Position numbers and translations under genes: made by a program. A DNA stretch of 58,625 nt from Candidatus Enterococcus stercoripullorum (GTDB lineage: Bacteria; Bacillota; Bacilli; Lactobacillales; Enterococcaceae): contig DWVH01000048.1 of assembly GCA_019120335.1 (NCBI GenBank), forward strand, positions 1 through 58,625. The letters are read 5' to 3'. The first letter of the stretch is position 1. Every line of letters starts with the position of its first letter. Under the pieces are notes generated by a model. The model had not been told where the DNA came from, did no database searches, and saw only the letters and a program-made list of their open reading frames with translations. Positions 41,998 through 51,520 of the stretch are shown piece after piece.

Positions 41998-42772
41998 TCA
42001 CTTCACCTAGGTTAAATAAGCGATAAGCATTTTGACGACTCGCTTTAGCAATTTGTCCGGCTGGTAATTCTTTTAATTCCGCGATTTTTTCTACTACATA
42101 ACGGGTATAGCCAGGCTCATTACGTTTACCTCGATAAGGCACTGGTGCAAGATAAGGGGCATCCGTTTCTACTAAGAAGCGATTTAATGGCACAATTTTG
42201 GCTGCAGCTTGAACATCGGTAGCCTTTTTAAATGTAACAACACCACTAAAGGATAACTCCATGCCCAAATCTAAGAACTTTTCAGCCCAATACTCATCGC
42301 CGCTAAAGCTATGCATAATCCCGCCCACTTGATGAATCTTTTCATCTTTTAAAATACGGTAGGTGTCTTCCAAGGCTTCTCTTGTATGCACACTGATTGG
42401 CAAATGATGCTCTCTAGCAATCGCGATTTGACGGCGAAACACTTTTTCTTGGACATCTTTAGGGTCTTCCATCCAATAATAATCAAGGCCAATTTCTCCT
42501 AAGGCAATGACTTTATCGCGGGTTAATAATTCTTGTAAGTTTTCTTCAATCGTTGGTGAATAACTGCCCGCTTCAGTCGGATGCCAACCAATAATGCTAT
42601 AAATTTCAGGATAGGCTTGGCTTAATTCTAAAGACTTGGTAATCGTTGGCGTATCAAATCCCACCACGGCCATCTCACTTATACCTAGCTCATGAGCACG
42701 CGCAATTGTTTCTGGAATATCGTCTTTAAACTGTTCCGCATTAAGATGAGTATGCGTATCAAATATCTTCAT
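41990..42772 (-). CDS. TatD family metal-dependent hydrolase
   Basis: 260 residues. Metal ligands of the TIM-barrel fold are in place: FDTHTHLN at the N-terminus, GEIGLDYYW (Glu ligand), HTREALEDTY, MHSFSGDEYW and VETDAPYLAP. The family are 3'-5' DNA exonucleases of the YabD/TatD type. AAAGGAACAGG precedes ATG 42772. First gene of the operon with rnmV and ksgA; divergent from the phosphoesterase gene. Confidence 0.93.
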   Translation of the reverse strand: MKIFDTHTHLNAEQFKDDIPETIARAHELGISEMAVVGFDTPTITKSLELSQAYPEIYSIIGWHPTEAGSYSPTIEENLQELLTRDKVIALGEIGLDYYWMEDPKDVQEKVFRRQIAIAREHHLPISVHTREALEDTYRILKDEKIHQVGGIMHSFSGDEYWAEKFLDLGMELSFSGVVTFKKATDVQAAAKIVPLNRFLVETDAPYLAPVPYRGKRNEPGYTRYVVEKIAELKELPAGQIAKASRQNAYRLFNLGEVND

Positions 42773-42922
42773 TTATCCTGTTCCTTTCATTGATTTTCAA
42801 CGGCTTCATTATAGCACATCTTTGAATTGAACAAAACTCTGACAAAATTTTTACATAGTCAATTGCTTTTTTATGCTATTTCTACTATTCTATTAGGTAG
42901 ATACTTGTTTGAAGGGGTGAAA

Positions 42923-43819
42923 ATGATGTACTTGCTTGTTGCAATAACTTGTTTAATTTTAGCAATCTATATTTATGTCATTTTTATCTTACCTTATATG
43001 ATTCGTGAAAAACATTATTTCATCCATAAAAATTCGAATGAGGTTATTGATATTTCGCGTGCTTATGATTTATATGAATTAAAAAGTATTGTCACGATTG
43101 CCCACTTTAGTGATACGCATTTTTCACGATTTTTCAGTCCTAAAAAAATCAACCGACTCATCCGTTCCACTCAGCGTAATCGTCCAGAAATTATTATCTT
43201 TACTGGAGATTTGATTGAAAATTATGGCAAATGGTCCCCAAAAATGAGTCCTAACTTAATCCGCAAAATGAAACGATTTACAGCACCTATGGGTAAAATC
43301 GCAATTTTAGGCAATCATGATTATCTCAATAATGGGCAATACTTTGTTAAAAATGCCTTAGAAGAATCTGGCTTTACGGTATTAAAGAATGAAGAAATAT
43401 TCGGTTCAATGGAAAATTTTTCGATTACTGTTACAGGTATTGATGATCCTTTGAGAGGTAAGCCAAAATATCAATATGAAAAAACCTATTCTCGCTGGCA
43501 TCTATTACTCTTACATGAGCCTGATATGATTCGACATGTTTCTGATATTCGTAATTACGACTTGATTTTAGCTGGGCATGCCCATGAGCCTCGCAAATAT
43601 TTCCGTCGCTTTAAGAAGAAAATCAAAGGTGCTGAATATTTTACACACGGACTATATGCAGTTACTGAAAAGACGCTTCTCTCTATTTGCAATCGAGCAA
43701 GACGTTCTTATTTATCCAGTCGTTTCCGTTTGGTCCCTGAAATCATTTACTATCACTTGGCTAAAGATGATGTCAATTTATTAACTCATGACACCCAAAA
43801 ATCCTCCACAAACGAATAA
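42923..43819 (+). CDS. Membrane-anchored metallophosphoesterase
   Basis: 298 residues from ATG 42923 (or the next codon, 42926), with AAGGGGTG upstream; a longer frame to 42827 lacks a ribosome site. One N-terminal membrane segment (YLLVAITCLILAIYIYVIFIL) is followed by a calcineurin-like domain with HFSDTHFS, FTGDLIEN, GNHDYL, LLLHEPD and GHAHEPR, giving the full dinuclear metal site. Similar membrane-bound enzymes act on UDP-sugars, lipids or nucleotides; the substrate is unknown. The active site is predicted to face the cytosol or outside depending on topology, which I cannot decide. Confidence 0.85.
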   Translation: MMYLLVAITCLILAIYIYVIFILPYMIREKHYFIHKNSNEVIDISRAYDLYELKSIVTIAHFSDTHFSRFFSPKKINRLIRSTQRNRPEIIIFTGDLIENYGKWSPKMSPNLIRKMKRFTAPMGKIAILGNHDYLNNGQYFVKNALEESGFTVLKNEEIFGSMENFSITVTGIDDPLRGKPKYQYEKTYSRWHLLLLHEPDMIRHVSDIRNYDLILAGHAHEPRKYFRRFKKKIKGAEYFTHGLYAVTEKTLLSICNRARRSYLSSRFRLVPEIIYYHLAKDDVNLLTHDTQKSSTNE

Positions 43820-43835
43820 TCGCTTGGGAGGATTT
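43799..43835. terminator. Bidirectional terminator between the phosphoesterase and metF
   Basis: AAATCCTCC pairs with GGAGGATTT around an 19-nt loop and is followed by a T-run. It overlaps the last codons of the phosphoesterase gene. Confidence 0.85.
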
Positions 43836-43837
43836 TT

Positions 43838-44698
43838 TTAACCTACATGTGATAAATTTTGAAAGATGGCCGTTGTTGCTTGATAAATATAGCGCGCAGT
43901 ATCTGCTTGATTCATTGTATAAAGGTGAATGCCATCTGCATCTTGGGTCACTAAATCAATAATTTGATCGATGGAATAAGCGATTCCAGCTTCTTTGAGA
44001 GACTCTGGCTGATATTCGTATTTTTCTAGAATCGCCATGAATTTGCGTGGGACTTTGGTTTGACAAGTCTGAATTAAGCGAATAGCCTGTTTACGATTAA
44101 TAATCGGCATAATTCCCGCTAAAATTGGCACATCAATACCTGATAACGCACAGGATTCTTGAAAACGATAAAAAGTATCATTATCAAAAAATAACTGAGT
44201 GATTAGCTGTTGGCACCCACTTTCAACTTTTCTTTTTAAATTCAAAATATCCTCCACGCGATTATTGGAATCAGGATGCATTTCTGGATAGCAAGCACCA
44301 CTGATTTTAAAACTACTATCTTTACCTTTAATATAGTCAATCAACTCACTGGCATAATGAAAGTTATTCGGTTGTACTTTATTTTCAATAATATCACCAC
44401 GTAAGGCTAAAATTTGTGAGATATCGCGTTGATGTAAGGCCTGTAAAATATAGTCAACTTCTGCAGTAGTCAAATATAGTGCTGGTAAGTGTGCAATCGC
44501 TGGAATTTTCAACTGATTTTGGACATAATCTGCCACATTCAGGGTTGTATCAATGAAATTCGCTTGCTGATTGCTACAAGTCACACTAATAAAATCTGGA
44601 GAAAGCCCCTTTAATTGACTTAACGTTTGAATTAATCGCTCCTCTCCTACCATTGAATTTGGTGGGAAGATTTCAAAGGATAGACTTGGTTTACCCAT
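43838..44698 (-). CDS. metF: 5,10-methylenetetrahydrofolate reductase
   Basis: 286 residues from ATG 44698 with GAGGAAG upstream. A TIM-barrel MetF: SFEIFPPNS at the N-terminus (folate-binding Glu), FISVTCSNQ, ILALRGDI, ISGACYPEMHPD and LITQLFFDN. It reduces methylene-THF to methyl-THF, the methyl donor for MetE. The metE stop codon lies one base before this ATG, so metE and metF form one operon under the MET-box promoter. Confidence 0.95.
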   Translation of the reverse strand: MGKPSLSFEIFPPNSMVGEERLIQTLSQLKGLSPDFISVTCSNQQANFIDTTLNVADYVQNQLKIPAIAHLPALYLTTAEVDYILQALHQRDISQILALRGDIIENKVQPNNFHYASELIDYIKGKDSSFKISGACYPEMHPDSNNRVEDILNLKRKVESGCQQLITQLFFDNDTFYRFQESCALSGIDVPILAGIMPIINRKQAIRLIQTCQTKVPRKFMAILEKYEYQPESLKEAGIAYSIDQIIDLVTQDADGIHLYTMNQADTARYIYQATTAIFQNLSHVG

Positions 44699-44699
44699 A

Positions 44700-46946
44700 C
44701 TACTCACTTCCTCTACAATTTTTCGCAGCTTGAACTAAATGAACCAAACTTGCTTTAGTTTCTTTTTCTCCCCTTGTTTTCAGTCCGCAATCTGGATTGA
44801 TCCACACTTTTTCAATTGGAACTTTTGCTAAAATTTGCTTGATTGTCTGTTCAATTTCTTCAACTGATGGAATTCTTGGGGAGTGAATATCATACACACC
44901 CGGTCCGACTTGGGTTTTAAATCGTTGTGCTTGTAACTCATCTAAAATCGTTAAGTTCGAACGAGAAGCTTCAAAGCTAATCACATCCGCATCCATCTGT
45001 TCAATAGCTGGAATAATATCTGTAAATTCGCTATAGCACATATGCGTATGGATTTGGGTTGTTGGCTTGACCTTACTATGAACCAAACGAAAAGCTGGAA
45101 TCGCCCAATCTAGATATTGCGTATTCCAATCGCTTTGACGTAGCGGTAATTTTTCGCGTAAAGCCGCTTCATCAATCTGAATAATCTCGATACCATTTGC
45201 CTCTAAATCCAATACTTCTTCCTGAATGGCTAAGGCTAATTGCAAGGTTGATTCTCTCAAGCTGATGTCTTCTCGTGGGAATGACCAATTTAAGATAGTT
45301 ACTGGCCCGGTTAGCATCCCTTTGACATATTTAGTGGTTTGTTCTTGAGCAAATTTAGACCAATAGACAGTAATTGGTTTTGCTCTAGAAACATCTCCCC
45401 AAATAATTGGCGGCTTCACTCCTCTAGTACCATAAGATTGCACCCATCCATTCGTCGAAAATAGATAGCCATTTAAGTTTTGGCCAAAGTATTCCACCAT
45501 ATCATTGCGTTCAAATTCCCCGTGCACCAAGATATCTAAACCAATTTCTTCTTGCCATTTTAACCATTCTTTGGTGCGTGTAGCTAAATAATCATCATAT
45601 TGTGCTTTAGAAATCTCGTTACGATTATATTTGGCACGTGTCTGCTTCACTTCCTTGGTTTGTGGGAAAGAGCCTATAGTAGTTGTCGGTAACAATGGCA
45701 ATTGGAATTTCTCTTTTTGTATTTGTTCACGTACTTCAAAAGTATCTGGACGCGTAAAGTCAGCTTCGGTCAATTGGGCTAATTTTTGATGCACCTTTTC
45801 ATCTCGCGCCACTCGCTCATTCGTGAATAATGCTTGATTTGATGCTAAAACTTGCGGATTTTCATTTTTTACTAACTGCGCCAAATCGGTTAATTCTGCT
45901 AATTTTTCCAAAGCAAAGGCAAAGTGGGCTTTAATATTTTCCGCAAAAGCTTCATTTTTCACGCTATATGGCACATGTAATAAAGAGCAACTCGTATTCA
46001 AAATGATATTTTGGGCAGGAATTTGTTTAATAATGTCCAACGTTTTTTGATAATCATTGCGCCAAATATTTTTGCCATTCACTACACCAGCAAAAAGTGT
46101 CTTATCTGATGGAAATCCTTGTTGTACTAAAGATAAATTTTGACGTCCTTCTACAAAATCCAAACCAATGCCATCTATATCTAATGCAATTAATTCTTGA
46201 TAAACATCGCGTACATCGCCAAAGTAAGTTTGGACAAGTATTTTAAGGGCTTTATTTTCAGTCAGACGTTGATAAATGTTACAGAATAATTGTTTTTTTT
46301 CTGCATTTAAATCTTTTACCAAAGAAGGTTCATCTAATTGAATCCATTCTGCCCCTAATGCTTCGAGTTTACGTAAAATATCTTGATAGCCATCAACGAG
46401 AGTCTCAACAAAATCTTTCGCACTCGTATTATCAGCATACTCTGCCAATTGTAACAAAGTAAAAGGACCAATTAAGACGGGACGCGTTTGAATGCCTAAT
46501 TCACGAGCTTCTTGATATTCATCAAAAATTTTAGTGCCTGTCACTTTAATTTGCGTATTTTTTTCAAACTTTGGCACTAAATAGTGATAATTGGTGTTAA
46601 ACCATTTTTTCATTGGTCGCGCTTTGACATCCCCTTTTTCCCCTTGATAACCACGAGCAAGAGCAAAATATTTTTCTAACGGTGTTAAATCTAAATTCGC
46701 TACTTCTGCGGGAATGATATTTAGTAAAAAGGCGGTATCCAAGGTTTGATCATATAACGAAAAATCATTACTTGGAATAGCCTCAATCTGCGCTTCTTGT
46801 AAAACACGCCAATGTTTTTTACGTAATTCTTTTGAAAAAGATAAAATTTGTGATTCTGTGATTTCGTTCCTAAAGTATTTTTCTGTTTGAAATTTTAATT
46901 CTCTATTTTCTCCAATACGTGGAAAACCAATAATTGTTGTACTCAT
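44700..46946 (-). CDS. metE: Cobalamin-independent methionine synthase MetE
   Basis: 748 residues from ATG 46946, with GGGAGTG eight bases upstream. Both barrels are present: the N-terminal ([18 protein letters not shown]) and the catalytic C-terminal with zinc ligands in [10 protein letters not shown] (His, Cys), a Glu further on and [12 protein letters not shown] (Cys). It methylates homocysteine with methyl-tetrahydrofolate-polyglutamate. First gene of metE-metF. The upstream region has a -10/-35 and a perfect MET-box, and the gene for the probable activator is 1 kb away on the other strand. Confidence 0.97.
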   Translation of the reverse strand: MSTTIIGFPRIGENRELKFQTEKYFRNEITESQILSFSKELRKKHWRVLQEAQIEAIPSNDFSLYDQTLDTAFLLNIIPAEVANLDLTPLEKYFALARGYQGEKGDVKARPMKKWFNTNYHYLVPKFEKNTQIKVTGTKIFDEYQEARELGIQTRPVLIGPFTLLQLAEYADNTSAKDFVETLVDGYQDILRKLEALGAEWIQLDEPSLVKDLNAEKKQLFCNIYQRLTENKALKILVQTYFGDVRDVYQELIALDIDGIGLDFVEGRQNLSLVQQGFPSDKTLFAGVVNGKNIWRNDYQKTLDIIKQIPAQNIILNTSCSLLHVPYSVKNEAFAENIKAHFAFALEKLAELTDLAQLVKNENPQVLASNQALFTNERVARDEKVHQKLAQLTEADFTRPDTFEVREQIQKEKFQLPLLPTTTIGSFPQTKEVKQTRAKYNRNEISKAQYDDYLATRTKEWLKWQEEIGLDILVHGEFERNDMVEYFGQNLNGYLFSTNGWVQSYGTRGVKPPIIWGDVSRAKPITVYWSKFAQEQTTKYVKGMLTGPVTILNWSFPREDISLRESTLQLALAIQEEVLDLEANGIEIIQIDEAALREKLPLRQSDWNTQYLDWAIPAFRLVHSKVKPTTQIHTHMCYSEFTDIIPAIEQMDADVISFEASRSNLTILDELQAQRFKTQVGPGVYDIHSPRIPSVEEIEQTIKQILAKVPIEKVWINPDCGLKTRGEKETKASLVHLVQAAKNCRGSE

Positions 46947-46978
46947 ACCCAACACTCCCTATTTATTTCTTGTAAGCA

Positions 46979-47046
46979 ATCATAGCATATACTCAATATA
47001 TTGGATAACTTTTATAAATTATTATTATTTATAGTTATAAACTATA
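46979..47046 (-). promoter_or_regulatory. metE promoter with MET-box (MtaR/MetR site)
   Basis: On the minus strand TTATCC (47003-47008), 18 bp and TATGAT (46979-46984, with TGC in front) form the promoter. The palindrome TATAGTTATAAACTATA at 47030-47046 matches the MET-box TATAGTTtnaAACTATA of streptococcal/lactococcal MtaR/CmbR-type regulators in both arms. Its centre is about 66 bp upstream of the predicted start, the usual position for LysR activators. The remaining spacer to the NUDIX gene (47047-47399) is AT-rich; a promoter for that gene is TTGAAT (47346-47351), 16 bp, TACAAT (47368-47373). Confidence 0.8.
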
Positions 47047-47399
47047 TCATTAAAATATACTATAATGGAAATAACAAATAACCATGAAGAAAACGTGTGA
47101 TTCGCTACAACCATCATTAACAGAAAAAATGTACCACAGCAATTATTTTGCTAAAACAGATTAAAAATAACTCATATCATTATTTTATGAATTATTTTTT
47201 TACTTAATACATAAACGAATCATCTTATTGTTAATTTACAAAACATTTATATATTAGCATTTCAAAGCATAAAATGTGTCTATCATTCAAATATGTAATA
47301 ATTTAAGCCATCAAAATAAATATTTAATAAAATAAACCTTTTTAGTTGAATTTTCAGCAAAGATTGGTACAATAAAGACATTGTAAAGGAAGTACAACC

Positions 47400-47990
47400 A
47401 TGAAAGATATTTATCAATTTGTTCAAAATTACACCCCTTATAACGAGCAAGAGGAAAAAGATAAAAACTTGATTTTACAGCAGCTATCAACAGACAATAT
47501 CCTAACAAGAAAAAATCTTGTGGCTCATCTGACCGTATCGGCTTGGATTGTTAGCCCTGATTTTAAAAAAGTGTTGATGGCTTTTCATCGTATCTATCAA
47601 TCTTTTGCTTGGTTAGGGGGACATCTTGATGGCAATGCAGATATTGTGGCCGTCATCAGAAAAGAAATTCAAGAAGAAAGTGGCTTAAGTGAATTTCAGC
47701 TTATAGAAGATCAACTATTTTCGTTGGAAGTGTTAACGGTAGATGGTCATGTCAAAAATGGAGAATATGTTTCTAGTCATCTACATTTAAATCTGACCTT
47801 TCTTTGTATCGCGAATCCTGATTTACCCATTCGTATTCAGCCGAGTGAAAATAGTCAAATCGCTTGGTTAGAGGTAGACAAAATCAATCAATCCGTTAGC
47901 GAAGTTTGGTTTATGAAACATATTTATCAAAAATTAATCGATAAAGTAAAATTACTAGAAGGTGAATCGTCATGCGCATCCAGCAACTAG
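47400..47990 (+). CDS. NUDIX hydrolase
   Basis: 196 residues, AAAGGAAG before ATG 47400. The NUDIX box is GHLDGNADIVAVIRKEIQEE followed by SGL; the catalytic REUXEE core is KEIQEES, while the first Glu of the consensus is Ala, as in some ADP-sugar and dinucleotide hydrolases. The N-terminal 45 residues are helical. Substrate unknown. The LysR gene starts inside its last codons (19-base overlap), so the two are co-expressed, and together they are divergent from metE-metF. Confidence 0.87.
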   Translation: MKDIYQFVQNYTPYNEQEEKDKNLILQQLSTDNILTRKNLVAHLTVSAWIVSPDFKKVLMAFHRIYQSFAWLGGHLDGNADIVAVIRKEIQEESGLSEFQLIEDQLFSLEVLTVDGHVKNGEYVSSHLHLNLTFLCIANPDLPIRIQPSENSQIAWLEVDKINQSVSEVWFMKHIYQKLIDKVKLLEGESSCASSN

Positions 47991-48901
47991 CATATTTGGA
48001 TAAAATCGTGGAAACTGGCTCGATTAATGAAGCAGCTAAACAACTTTTTTTAACGCAACCGAGTCTTTCCAATGCCATCAAAGAATTAGAAGAGGAAGTT
48101 GGTATTCAATTATTAATTCGCAGCAAACTAGGAGTTAGTTTAACCGAAGATGGGCGTGAATTTATGATTTATGCACGACAAATTTTAGATCAAGTGCAAC
48201 TTTTAGAAACACGTTATCATAAAAATACTAGCCGTAAGCAAACTTTTTCTGTTTCCGCGCAGCATTATGCGTTTGTGGTCCATGCGTTTGTTGAATTGTT
48301 AAAATCAGTGGATAGCAAAGAATATCAATTTACCCTACGTGAAACGGAAACGCAGAATATTTTAGATGATTTAGCAAAATTCAAAAGTGAGCTTGGAATT
48401 TTGTATTTAAATGATTTTAATCGCAAAGTCTTGCTTAAATTATTCAAGGAAAACGACTTGATTTTTACTCCGCTTTTTGTCGCAACCCCGCACGTTTTTG
48501 TGAGTCGCTACAATCCATTGGCTGAGAAAAAAATCATTACTTTAGAAGATTTGGAAGACTATCCTTATTTGTCATATGAACAAGGGGAGAATAATTCATT
48601 TTATTTTGCCGAAGAAATATTGAGTACGACTTCGCATCATAAGAGTATTAAAGTCAGTGACCGGGCAACGATTTTTAACTTAATGGTTGGTTTAAATGGC
48701 TATACAATTAGTTCGGGGATTATCAGTAGTGCGCTAAATGATGATAAAATTATTGCGATTCCGCTAGATGTGAATGATTCCATGACTTTAGGTTATCTAC
48801 GTCATCGCCAAGTCCAATTATCACGTACAGCGAATCATTACTTAGAGTTATTAAAACAACATATTCGTGATTACGGTTTTGAGATTATTGACGAAAAATA
48901 A
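47972..48901 (+). CDS. LysR family regulator, MtaR/MetR-like
   Basis: 309 residues, AGAAGGTGA before ATG 47972. LysR winged helix at 1-60 (RIQQLAYLDKIVETGSINEA, then QPSLSNAIKELEEEVG), linker helix, and a periplasmic-binding-like effector domain to the end. The N-terminus closely resembles MtaR of streptococci (methionine uptake and synthesis regulator). Together with the MET-box at 47030-47046 in front of the divergent metE-metF operon, it is the likely activator of that operon. The effector (homocysteine or O-acetylserine in relatives) is not known here. The stop is followed directly by a repeat array. Confidence 0.8.
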   Translation: MRIQQLAYLDKIVETGSINEAAKQLFLTQPSLSNAIKELEEEVGIQLLIRSKLGVSLTEDGREFMIYARQILDQVQLLETRYHKNTSRKQTFSVSAQHYAFVVHAFVELLKSVDSKEYQFTLRETETQNILDDLAKFKSELGILYLNDFNRKVLLKLFKENDLIFTPLFVATPHVFVSRYNPLAEKKIITLEDLEDYPYLSYEQGENNSFYFAEEILSTTSHHKSIKVSDRATIFNLMVGLNGYTISSGIISSALNDDKIIAIPLDVNDSMTLGYLRHRQVQLSRTANHYLELLKQHIRDYGFEIIDEK

Positions 48902-48910
48902 TCTGCCCGC

Positions 48911-49192
48911 TGCTTCACGACCTTATTTGACGGTGTTCGGCAGCTAGACATTGTGAAATTCGCCCTACCGCTTGAGAAAATCTCCTTTCATCCGATTTTC
49001 TCAGCGGTAGGTAAACACACTAATTTCTTCATGCCTAAGCGAGCTGCCTCACAACCTTGATAGACGGTGTAAATCGACTAGCTACTTCGGCGTATAAGCC
49101 ACCACGTCTGGGAAAGTCTTTACTTCTCGGACTTTCCCGACGTGGCGGACAATCTTATCCGCTCGTAGCTGACCAAGTCGATTTACAACCTT
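48911..49192 (+). repeat. Palindromic repeat array: A-type end, A4 and B4
   Basis: An A-type right end (48911-48925) is followed by A4 (48929-49058) and B4 (49063-49192), which are the least degenerate copies in the window. A4: GGCAGCT...AGCTGCC outside, CTACCGCTTGAGAAAATC and GATTTTCTCAGCGGTAG inside. B4: GTAAATCGACTAGCTAC...GTAGCTGACCAAGTCGATTTAC outside, CCACGTCTGGGAAAGTC and GACTTTCCCGACGTGG inside. The array separates the convergent lysR and DAHP synthase genes, just before their terminator. Confidence 0.9.
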
Positions 49193-49194
49193 TT

Positions 49195-49240
49195 AAAAAA
49201 CACCTACAGTCCTTGTAAATCTCGACTGTAGGTGTTTTTT
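49195..49240. terminator. Bidirectional terminator between lysR and aroG
   Basis: AAAAAACACCTACAGT pairs perfectly with ACTGTAGGTGTTTTTT (16 bp) around a 14-nt loop, working for both convergent genes. Confidence 0.93.
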
Positions 49241-49244
49241 GAGC

Positions 49245-50273
49245 TTAAATATTTTCGTAAATGTAGCGAATCAATTCTTCCGTCTTATCCCAACCTAAAC
49301 ATGGGTCTGTAATTGATTTACCATAAGTGCCTTCAGAAATATCTTGACGACCATCTTCTAGGTAACTTTCAATCATAAAGCCCCGAACCATTTGCTTGAT
49401 ATCATCATTCCAAGCACGATTGATTAACACTTCTTTGACAATGCGAATTTGTTCTAGATATTGCTTACCAGAGTTATCATGGTTGGTATCCACAATAATA
49501 AATGGATTTTGGTAATCATCTGCTTTATAAGCTTTCACGGCTTTTAATAAGTCTTCGTAATGATAGTTCGGAACAACTTGGCCTTGTTCACTTAAAGCCC
49601 CACGTAAAATCACATGTGCTAGTTCATTACCAGATGTTTTCACTTCACTACCACTAAAGATAAATTCTTGACTTCTTTGAGCAGCATGCAAGGAGTTAAA
49701 TAAGACTTTCATATTACCACTGGTTGGATTTTTTAGTCCAGTTGGGGCATCAATCCCACTTGCGACAAAACGGTGTTGTTGGTCTTCTACACTGCGCGCG
49801 CCAACCGCATGATAGCTAACTAAATCATCGACAAAGACTAAGTTTTCTGGATAAAGCATCTCATCGGCAGTCGTTAAACCTGCTTCCACAATCACACGCT
49901 TATGTAATTTACGCACAGCTACCATCCCACGAATCAGATTCGTTTCGCCATTTGGATCTTGTTGGTGTAACATTCCTTTATAACCATCTCCATTGGTACG
50001 TGGTTTACCAGTATACACACGTTGGACGATGAACATTTTATCTTTGACTTTTTCTTGGATAGCTGCTAATTTTTTGGCATATTCTAATACAGCCTCTTCA
50101 TTATCTGCTGAACACGGACCAATGACTAGCAGAAAACGTTGATCTTTCCCCGTAATCACATCTCTTAATTCTCGGTCTCTTTTGTCTTTAAATGCTTGCT
50201 CTTCTTCAGATAAACAAGCAATGGATTTAATCAGTTCAAGATTCACTTGCTTGCTGACCGCTTCAAAACTCAT
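49245..50273 (-). CDS. 3-deoxy-7-phosphoheptulonate synthase (DAHP synthase, type I AroG/F/H)
   Basis: 342 residues, AAGGGAGCG before ATG 50273. TIM-barrel enzyme with the class I hallmarks VIGPCSADN, KPRTNGDGYKGM, AGLTTADEM, HRFVASGIDAPTGLKNPTSG and IIVDTNHDNSGKQY. It condenses phosphoenolpyruvate and erythrose 4-phosphate, the first step of the shikimate pathway. No N-terminal chorismate-mutase domain is present. No T-box or leader peptide is visible in the upstream spacer. Confidence 0.93.
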   Translation of the reverse strand: MSFEAVSKQVNLELIKSIACLSEEEQAFKDKRDRELRDVITGKDQRFLLVIGPCSADNEEAVLEYAKKLAAIQEKVKDKMFIVQRVYTGKPRTNGDGYKGMLHQQDPNGETNLIRGMVAVRKLHKRVIVEAGLTTADEMLYPENLVFVDDLVSYHAVGARSVEDQQHRFVASGIDAPTGLKNPTSGNMKVLFNSLHAAQRSQEFIFSGSEVKTSGNELAHVILRGALSEQGQVVPNYHYEDLLKAVKAYKADDYQNPFIIVDTNHDNSGKQYLEQIRIVKEVLINRAWNDDIKQMVRGFMIESYLEDGRQDISEGTYGKSITDPCLGWDKTEELIRYIYENI

Positions 50274-50475
50274 TTTATCGCTCCCTTTTATTCTTTGAAC
50301 TTTGCTTACTTATTGTACTAAATTAACAAAATTTCACAAAGTAATATGCTTTTATAATTGCATTTATTCTAACAAATCCAAGCAATCTGTTCAACCAAAA
50401 TAATGAGAATTTTTTAATGTTTTTTCCTTTTGACGTGATATAATCAAAGTGAACAAAAGTAAAGGTGGCACTACA

Positions 50476-51468
50476 ATGATTTGGGAACGTTTTAAAAACA
50501 TTCAACAAAATGAAATTTCTGAATTAATGACGATGCGATTAGATGGTTTCAAGCAAAAAATCCTAATCGAAGGACGTTTTCGCAATAATCCTATCCTCAT
50601 CTTTTTACATGGTGGTCCAGGTAGTCCAGCACCATTTTCGGCAGGTTGTCGCGGGATGTTTCCTGAATTGACCGAAAAATTTTTGATGGTGTATTGGGAT
50701 CAGTTAGGCTGTGGCGTGAATGACCGACAAATTTCAGAAGACTTTACCATTAATCACTTCGTTAAGATGACGGAAGATTTAATCAAACAATTAAAGCAAA
50801 TGTTTCCTAAAAATGATTTGTATCTTTTTGGTTATTCTTGGGGAACGATTTTATCTACTTTAGTGACCAAACGTGTGCCACATCTAATCAATGGGGTGAT
50901 GGCTTTAGGACAAATTGTGCGCGATTTAGGCTTTAATGAATTCGTCTATTATGCTTTAGAACATGCCAAAATGCCTAAATTTCGACAAAAAATTCTTGCA
51001 AAAATCAAACATAAAAAGAAACATTCCGTCTATGATTTGCGTAGAATTGAATATTGGATTAAACGATATACCAATGGCTATCAACCAAAAAGAGCTGAAA
51101 AATATCCACTCTTTTCGATTATTGCGATTATGCTCTCAAGCCCTGATTATCGTTTGAAAGATTTAATTGCGGTTTTACTAAATGGCACTCGTAAAAATCA
51201 ATCGTTGGATAAAGAAATGATGCAAGTTGATTTAACCAACGATTTACAAAATATCGAGGTCCCTTATATTATGATTCAGGGGCAAGATGACTTATTAACA
51301 CCCACACAAATGACCAGAGAAACCTATGAGCAAACTTATAATCCTAATTTACAATTTGCCCTTGTTCCTAACTGCGGCCACCTTCCTGGTAAAACCGCCC
51401 TAAAAGAAACCATTATGATTGGCTATCAGTATTTCATGTATGTCGCTAAAAATAAACAAAGACGCTAA
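50476..51468 (+). CDS. Alpha/beta hydrolase, proline iminopeptidase-like (S33)
   Basis: 330 residues from ATG 50476, with AAAGGTGG upstream. The oxyanion motif LHGGPGSP and the nucleophile elbow GYSWG (Ser121) are those of family S33 prolyl aminopeptidases and related hydrolases; the acid is probably Asp in GQDDLLTP and the base His in NCGHLPG. A basic cap domain (KIKHKKKHSVYDLRRIEYW) is larger than in standard PIPs. It could be an aminopeptidase or an esterase. Monocistronic, ending in a bidirectional terminator. Confidence 0.83.
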   Translation: MIWERFKNIQQNEISELMTMRLDGFKQKILIEGRFRNNPILIFLHGGPGSPAPFSAGCRGMFPELTEKFLMVYWDQLGCGVNDRQISEDFTINHFVKMTEDLIKQLKQMFPKNDLYLFGYSWGTILSTLVTKRVPHLINGVMALGQIVRDLGFNEFVYYALEHAKMPKFRQKILAKIKHKKKHSVYDLRRIEYWIKRYTNGYQPKRAEKYPLFSIIAIMLSSPDYRLKDLIAVLLNGTRKNQSLDKEMMQVDLTNDLQNIEVPYIMIQGQDDLLTPTQMTRETYEQTYNPNLQFALVPNCGHLPGKTALKETIMIGYQYFMYVAKNKQRR

Positions 51469-51469
51469 A

Positions 51470-51509
51470 AAGACGAATATGATTGCAAACTAGCAGTCAC
51501 ATTCGTCTT
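51470..51509. terminator. Bidirectional terminator between the hydrolase and MetE-like gene
   Basis: AAGACGAATATGA pairs with TCACATTCGTCTT around a 14-nt loop, then T-rich sequence on the plus strand. Confidence 0.88.
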
Positions 51510-51520
51510 GCATTTTTTAT

